A stretch of 64,000 nt of DNA from Poindextera sp963706385 (GTDB lineage: Bacteria > Pseudomonadota > Alphaproteobacteria > Caulobacterales > Caulobacteraceae): positions 2,914,001 to 2,978,000 of the forward strand of contig OY970153.1 in the NCBI GenBank assembly GCA_963706385.1. Reading direction: 5' to 3'. Numbering within the stretch: position 1 is the stretch's first letter; every line of letters begins with the position of its first letter. Under the pieces are notes generated by a model that was not told the origin of the DNA, did not search any database, and was given only the letters and a program-made list of their open reading frames with translations. A program made the position numbers and the translations under genes. Shown here piece by piece: positions 60,144 to 64,000 of this stretch.

Positions 60144-61766
60144 ATGTCGTCGAACGATACGATCAGTGAACGCCTGAGTTTCATGAATCTGAATCCGGAG
60201 GTTCAGCAGCGTCTTCGGTCGGTCAAGCCGATCTTGATGAAGGCGCTGCCGGGGATCTTGGATGCGTTCTACAGCCAGGTTCAGGCGTTTCCGGAGACGC
60301 GCAAGTTCTTCTCCAGCCAGAGCCACATGTCGGCGGCCAAGGACCTGCAGATCCAGCACTGGTCGACGATCACCAACGCCTCGTTCGATCAGAACTATGT
60401 GCGGGCGGTGACCAAGATCGGCGAGACCCACGCGCGGATCGGCCTGGAGCCGCGCTGGTACATCGGCGGCTATGCGATGCTGCTGGAGGGTCTGGTCAAG
60501 GCGGTCCTCGAGGAACATTGGCCCAAGGCCGGCTTCGGGGCCAAGAAGGGTCCGTCGATGCAGGACGTGGCGGCCGAGCTGGGCGCGATGGTCAAGGCGA
60601 CGCTGCTGGACATGGACTTCGCCATCTCGGTCTACCTGGACGAGGCCGAGAAGGCGCGGGTGGCGGCCGAGGCCGAGGTGCTGTCGAAGGAGCGGGGCGT
60701 GGTGGTGGCCTCGGTCGGGGAGGGGATGACCCACCTGGCGGCGGGGGACCTGACGTTTCGGATGTCGGACGCGATCCCGGACGAGTACCGCAAGCTGCGC
60801 GACGACTTCAACGGGGCGATGGAGCAGCTGGAAGAGACGATGACCGTGGTGAGCAACAACACCCACGGGATCAGCGCCGGTGCGGACGAGATCGCGCAGG
60901 CGTCGGACGATCTGTCCAAGCGCACCGAGCAGCAGGCGGCGAGCCTGGAGGAGACGGCGGCGGCGCTGGACGAGATCACCGCGACGGTGAAGAAGACCGC
61001 CTCGGGGGCCAAGCAGGCCAGCGAGGTGGTGACCGCGGCCAAGGGCGAGGCGGAGCATTCCGGCGCGGTGGTGGCCGAGGCGGTCCAGGCGATGGGCCAG
61101 ATCGAGACCTCCTCGCAGCAGATCAGCCAGATCATCGGGGTGATCGACGAGATCGCCTTCCAGACCAATCTTCTGGCGTTGAACGCCGGGGTCGAGGCGG
61201 CGCGGGCTGGGGACGCGGGCCGCGGCTTCGCGGTGGTGGCGCAGGAGGTGCGGGCGCTGGCCCAGCGCTCGGCGGAGGCGGCCAAGGAGATCAAGGCGCT
61301 GATCTCGGCGTCCTCGCAGCAGGTTGGCCAAGGGGTGTCGCTGGTGGGCGAGACCGGCAAGGCGCTGCAGTCGATCGTGGCCAAGGTGGCGGAGATCGAC
61401 GCCTTGGTCTCGGAGATCGCGGCCTCGGCGCAGGAGCAGGCCACGGGGCTGAACGAGGTGAACACCACGGTCAACCAGATGGACCAGGTGGTGCAGCAGA
61501 ACGCGGCGATGGTCGAGCAGTCGACCGCGGCGACCCATTCGCTGAAGGGCGAGACCGAGGAGCTGGCGCGGCTGATCGCCCGCTTCAAGGTCAGCTCGTC
61601 GCAATCGGGCGCTTCTCGGGCCGCCGAGCGCCCGGCGCCGCGTCCCGCCAGCGCCAACGCCCGCCCGGTCCGCTCGCCCGCGCGCGAGATGACCCGCAAG
61701 GTCGCCGCCAGCTTCGGCGGCGGTGCGAAGGCGCCGGCCGCCGACGACGGCTGGGAGGAGTTCTGA
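60144..61766 (+). CDS. globin-coupled methyl-accepting chemotaxis protein
   Basis: A 540-residue soluble chemoreceptor of the HemAT type. The N-terminal sensor globin (about 10-165) has proximal His H96 in GETHARIGLEPRWYIGGY, the globin-coupled-sensor hallmark. A HAMP-like part is at 183-235 and the signalling hairpin tip is at 334-376 (IDEIAFQTNLLALNAGVEAA, then ARAGDAGRGFAVVAQEVRAL). No transmembrane helix. The C-terminus ends DDGWEEF, resembling the CheR-tethering pentapeptide (xWxxF). It should sense O2 (or CO/NO) and control CheA through CheW. Two bases separate its stop from the next gene, whose site GGGAGGAG lies inside this gene, so they are coupled. Confidence 0.95.
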   Translation: MSSNDTISERLSFMNLNPEVQQRLRSVKPILMKALPGILDAFYSQVQAFPETRKFFSSQSHMSAAKDLQIQHWSTITNASFDQNYVRAVTKIGETHARIGLEPRWYIGGYAMLLEGLVKAVLEEHWPKAGFGAKKGPSMQDVAAELGAMVKATLLDMDFAISVYLDEAEKARVAAEAEVLSKERGVVVASVGEGMTHLAAGDLTFRMSDAIPDEYRKLRDDFNGAMEQLEETMTVVSNNTHGISAGADEIAQASDDLSKRTEQQAASLEETAAALDEITATVKKTASGAKQASEVVTAAKGEAEHSGAVVAEAVQAMGQIETSSQQISQIIGVIDEIAFQTNLLALNAGVEAARAGDAGRGFAVVAQEVRALAQRSAEAAKEIKALISASSQQVGQGVSLVGETGKALQSIVAKVAEIDALVSEIAASAQEQATGLNEVNTTVNQMDQVVQQNAAMVEQSTAATHSLKGETEELARLIARFKVSSSQSGASRAAERPAPRPASANARPVRSPAREMTRKVAASFGGGAKAPAADDGWEEF

Positions 61767-61768
61767 GC

Positions 61769-62698
61769 ATGAGCGCTTTCAGGCCCAAGCTCCCGTCCGC
61801 CGGCGCGGAACTGATCACGGTGCAGATCGGCGACCAGCAGTTCGCCATCGACATCATGTCGGTTCGCGAGATCCGCGGGTGGGCGGCCACGACGCCGTTG
61901 CCGCACGCGCCCGCTTACGTCCATGGCATGATCGACCTGCGCGGCACGGTTCTGCCGGTGGTGGATCTGGGCTCGCGCCTGGGCTTGAGTTCGACCCAGC
62001 CGGATCGCTCCTCGGTGGTGGTCGTGGCGCAGATCAACGACCGCCCGGTCGGCCTGCTGGTCGACGCGGTCTGCGACATCGTGCTGGTCACCGAGAACAT
62101 GCTGCAGGAAACGCCCGATGTCGGGACCGCCGTGGTTCAGGACTTCGTGCAAGGCGTGATGACCACGGAGAATGGCATCGTCACCATGCTCTGCCTCGAT
62201 CAGGTGCTTCCGGGCGGCGTGGACGCGTCCATGCCGCGGACGCCGGCTTCAAGCGGCCCGCCGGCGCAGGCCAGTTCGCCCCTGACGGCCGCGGAGATCA
62301 AGCTGGTGCGATCGTCGTTCGAGCAGGTGGTTCCGATCGCCGAGGCGGCCGCGAGCATGTTCTACGAGCGCCTGTTCGAGCAGAATCCCGACCTGCGTTC
62401 GTTGTTCAGCGGCGATATGGCCGAACAGGGTCGCAAGCTGATGCAGATGCTCGCCACCGCCGTGAAGGCGCTGGACAAGACCAAAACCCTGATGCCGGCC
62501 TTGGAGGCCCTGGCGACGCGCCATCTGGGCTATGGGGTCCAGCCGGCGCATTACGACGCGGTCGGCGCGGCCCTGCTTTGGACCCTTGGCCAGGGCCTGG
62601 GCGAGGCCTTCACGCCGGAGGTCGAGGCCGCCTGGGTCAAGGCCTACGGGCTGATCGCCGACGTGATGTTGGGCGCCACGCAAGCCAAGGCGGCATAG
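61769..62698 (+). CDS. CheW-globin fusion protein
   Basis: A 309-residue protein with two clear parts. Residues 13-147 are a CheW domain: FAIDIMSVREIRGWAATTPL, HGMIDLRGTVLPVVDLGSRL and GLLVDAVCDIV are the CheW signature. Residues 171-303 are a globin of the flavohaemoglobin/Vitreoscilla type: B10 Y199 (SMFYERLFEQNPDLRSLF), E7 Q220 (AEQGRKL) and proximal F8 H252 (LATRHLGYGVQPAHYDAVG) all match that class. A 23-residue Pro/Ser linker joins them. The gene is 2 bp behind the globin-coupled chemoreceptor. It may link haem redox or ligand state to kinase coupling; the activity is inferred. Confidence 0.93.
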   Translation: MSAFRPKLPSAGAELITVQIGDQQFAIDIMSVREIRGWAATTPLPHAPAYVHGMIDLRGTVLPVVDLGSRLGLSSTQPDRSSVVVVAQINDRPVGLLVDAVCDIVLVTENMLQETPDVGTAVVQDFVQGVMTTENGIVTMLCLDQVLPGGVDASMPRTPASSGPPAQASSPLTAAEIKLVRSSFEQVVPIAEAAASMFYERLFEQNPDLRSLFSGDMAEQGRKLMQMLATAVKALDKTKTLMPALEALATRHLGYGVQPAHYDAVGAALLWTLGQGLGEAFTPEVEAAWVKAYGLIADVMLGATQAKAA

Positions 62699-62718
62699 AG
62701 CATTTTCTTGGATCGCCC

Positions 62719-63189
62719 TCAGGGCCGGGGCGCGGCGGCCAGCAGCTTGGCACGCACCGCCGCGGCCTCGGTGCGAAGCGGCGCGCGCCGCAAGGCGCCG
62801 ATCTCGGCCGCGCTGTAGGGTTTGAAATCCTTGGCCATGTGACCGGGATCGAAGCGCCACAGCGCCCAGTTCAAAAGCTCGGCCAGATCGGCGTCGGACA
62901 GGGGCGCGGTGGCCACACCTGGCACCCGGCCCAGATACGCCCGCCCGCCCTCGATCTGGGTGAACACCGCCAGGTGTCCGGCCAGCGCCGGCGCGGTTTC
63001 GCCGCTGCCGCCGCCATCGCTCCGATGGCAACCCTGGCAGTTGAGCGCATAATTTTGCCAGGCGCGCTGAGCGTCGGCGACCCCGTGCGCGGCGTCCAGC
63101 GGGCCCGAGTCGTAGTCGCCCGGCGCGCCGGCCGCGGCCGTGGCGAGCGACAGAACCCCAAACATCATCACTGCCTTCAGGCCGCTCAT
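62719..63189 (-). CDS. periplasmic cytochrome c (second in amine dehydrogenase operon)
   Basis: A 156-residue protein with a signal peptide (MSGLKAVMMFGVLSLATAAAG) and one haem site CQGCH. A Met ligand lies probably in GHMAKDF. It starts 4 bp inside the previous gene (ATGA overlap). It is likely an electron carrier for the amine dehydrogenase whose light chain lies upstream. Confidence 0.85.
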   Translation of the reverse strand: MSGLKAVMMFGVLSLATAAAGAPGDYDSGPLDAAHGVADAQRAWQNYALNCQGCHRSDGGGSGETAPALAGHLAVFTQIEGGRAYLGRVPGVATAPLSDADLAELLNWALWRFDPGHMAKDFKPYSAAEIGALRRAPLRTEAAAVRAKLLAAAPRP

Positions 63190-63665
63190 CGCGCGCCTCC
63201 GGCCAAGGCGTCCGGGCGCAACGCCCGACTGTCCTGCGCCATCGCTGTCGCATGGCGCCGTCGGATCGCCGCCACCTCGGCCCTGGTGAACGCCTTCGCG
63301 CCCGGTCCGGCCTTCGCGATGGCGCGGACGACGTAGTTGAGCACGGCGACGGCCTCGTCGTCGCCGAGGCCCTGGGCGGGCATGAAGCCGTTGAATGCGT
63401 CGCCGTCCACCAGCAGCGATCCGGCAAGGCCATGGGAGACGGCTGTCACCATGTATTCCCTGCCGGCCCGGCTCGCGGCGTAGCGCGGGATCTGGGCGCC
63501 GAGCGGCGGAAAGGTTCCAGGCACCCCCTCGCCGCCGGGCAGGTGGCAGGCCGCGCAGCGGGCGAACAGGACCGCGCCCTCTGGCGTGACTTGGGCCGGC
63601 GCCGCCAGGACCGGAACGGCGGGCGTCAGCGCCAGCACGAACGCCGCACCGGCGCGGACGATCAC
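63186..63665 (-). CDS. periplasmic cytochrome c (first after amine dehydrogenase light chain)
   Basis: A 159-residue cytochrome with GTG start at 63665 (MIVRAGAAFVLALTPAVPVL signal peptide) and one haem site CAACH. The Met axial ligand is probably in FNGFMPAQG. The start overlaps the stop of the upstream light-chain gene (GTGA) and its own stop overlaps the next cytochrome start (ATGA). So all three form one operon. The cytochrome probably accepts electrons from the TTQ enzyme directly or through an azurin/amicyanin. Confidence 0.88.
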   Translation of the reverse strand: MIVRAGAAFVLALTPAVPVLAAPAQVTPEGAVLFARCAACHLPGGEGVPGTFPPLGAQIPRYAASRAGREYMVTAVSHGLAGSLLVDGDAFNGFMPAQGLGDDEAVAVLNYVVRAIAKAGPGAKAFTRAEVAAIRRRHATAMAQDSRALRPDALAGGAR

Positions 63666-64000
63666 CGCTTCTGTTCCGTCGCCTGGCCCACGACGATGGC
63701 GGTCGAGCAGGTGTAGGACTGGCTGGCCGTGCCGAGACACCAGATCACGTCGTTGTTGGCCTGCGGCCGGGCGAGCGGGCGTTCGCCCTGGTTGTTCGCG
63801 CACAGGCAATGGCCGCACAGCGGCTTTCCGCAACAGTCGTTGTAGGAGATGATGTAGTTGCGGTTGTCGGCCGGGTTGCGGCAGGTGCCGATCCAGGTGA
63901 TCGGCGACATTTCGGTGCCGGGCGGACAGGTGCTGACGCCGCCGCCGCAGCAGTCGCACATGTAGCCGTCGATCGCGCAGTAGCGCCAGTAGTCGCAGCT
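63662..64000 (-). CDS. mauA: amine dehydrogenase light chain (TTQ), partial
   Basis: The last 112 residues of a methylamine- or aralkylamine-dehydrogenase light chain, truncated by the window edge. Its Cys-rich pattern is unmistakable: CDYWRYCAIDGYMCDCCGGG, STCPPGTEMSPITWIGTCRN, NYIISYNDCCGKPLCGHCLC and NNDVIWCLG. The two Trp residues that form tryptophan tryptophylquinone are probably W of DYWRYC and W of VIWCLG, both kept. The enzyme is periplasmic and oxidises primary amines to aldehydes. Methylamine and aralkylamine types cannot be separated from this part. Two cytochromes c follow in the same operon. Confidence 0.93.
   Translation of the reverse strand, partial: SCDYWRYCAIDGYMCDCCGGGVSTCPPGTEMSPITWIGTCRNPADNRNYIISYNDCCGKPLCGHCLCANNQGERPLARPQANNDVIWCLGTASQSYTCSTAIVVGQATEQKR

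Overview
The window is G+C-rich (about two thirds by eye) and densely packed. It reads as the chromosome of an alphaproteobacterium, probably Caulobacterales (Caulobacter/Phenylobacterium-like). The grounds are the gene repertoire: a TonB-dependent receptor, many acyl-CoA catabolic genes, PHB metabolism, a soluble globin-coupled chemoreceptor and an RcnB-type periplasmic protein. The genus is inference. I saw no rRNA, tRNA or CRISPR array.

1-6 kb: 3-hydroxybutyrate dehydrogenase, an RcnB-like protein, an acyl-CoA dehydrogenase, then a 2Fe-2S ferredoxin, a ferritin-like di-iron protein and a PAS-only protein. 6.0-9.1 kb: an IS1595-family element with near-identical terminal inverted repeats, a near-perfect 8-bp target duplication, a zinc-ribbon transposase and three or four passenger genes. 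It lies inside an older intergenic palindrome. 9.2-25 kb: catabolic genes on both strands, including three more CoA-linked enzymes, a frameshifted Baeyer-Villiger monooxygenase, an amidohydrolase of the phosphotriesterase family, a TetR regulator with two matching candidate operators, a phytanoyl-CoA dioxygenase-like protein, and a membrane-anchored relative of linalool dehydratase/isomerase. 25-29 kb: an orphan secretin beside a secreted S53 peptidase. 29-37 kb: housekeeping and mixed genes (DEAD-box helicase, YaiI, OGFr-domain protein, ClC transporter, amidase) plus a frameshifted epoxide hydrolase. 37-43 kb: MaoC-like hydratase, ornithine decarboxylase-like protein, enoyl-CoA hydratase, an SDR remnant, a GIY-YIG gene bracketed by a 31-bp inverted repeat, and an SDR/CoA-transferase pair whose transferase is frameshifted. 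43-48 kb: an ArsR regulator with two related candidate operators around an ATP-grasp-like gene, and a TonB receptor. 48-55 kb: GFA protein, a dehydrogenase-P450-carboxymuconolactone decarboxylase operon, CoA transferase, D-aminoacylase-like amidohydrolase and nitroreductase. 55-59 kb: Lon-like protease plus universal stress protein, and a cyclase-family protein. 60-62.7 kb: a globin-coupled chemoreceptor followed directly by a protein that fuses CheW to a second, flavohaemoglobin-type globin. 62.7-64 kb: two cytochromes c behind the light chain of a TTQ amine dehydrogenase, which runs off the window edge.

Two themes link distant parts. First, FNR/FixK-type sites (TTGA-N6-TCAA) lie upstream of several genes (acyl-CoA dehydrogenase, decarboxylase, nitroreductase, with a weaker one before lon-usp), suggesting oxygen-dependent control. 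Second, much of the gene content is acyl-CoA chemistry and oxygenases fit for lipid, terpenoid or other hydrophobic substrates. The strongest candidate for an undescribed system is the chemoreceptor/CheW-globin pair, which would put haem on both the receptor and the coupling protein.
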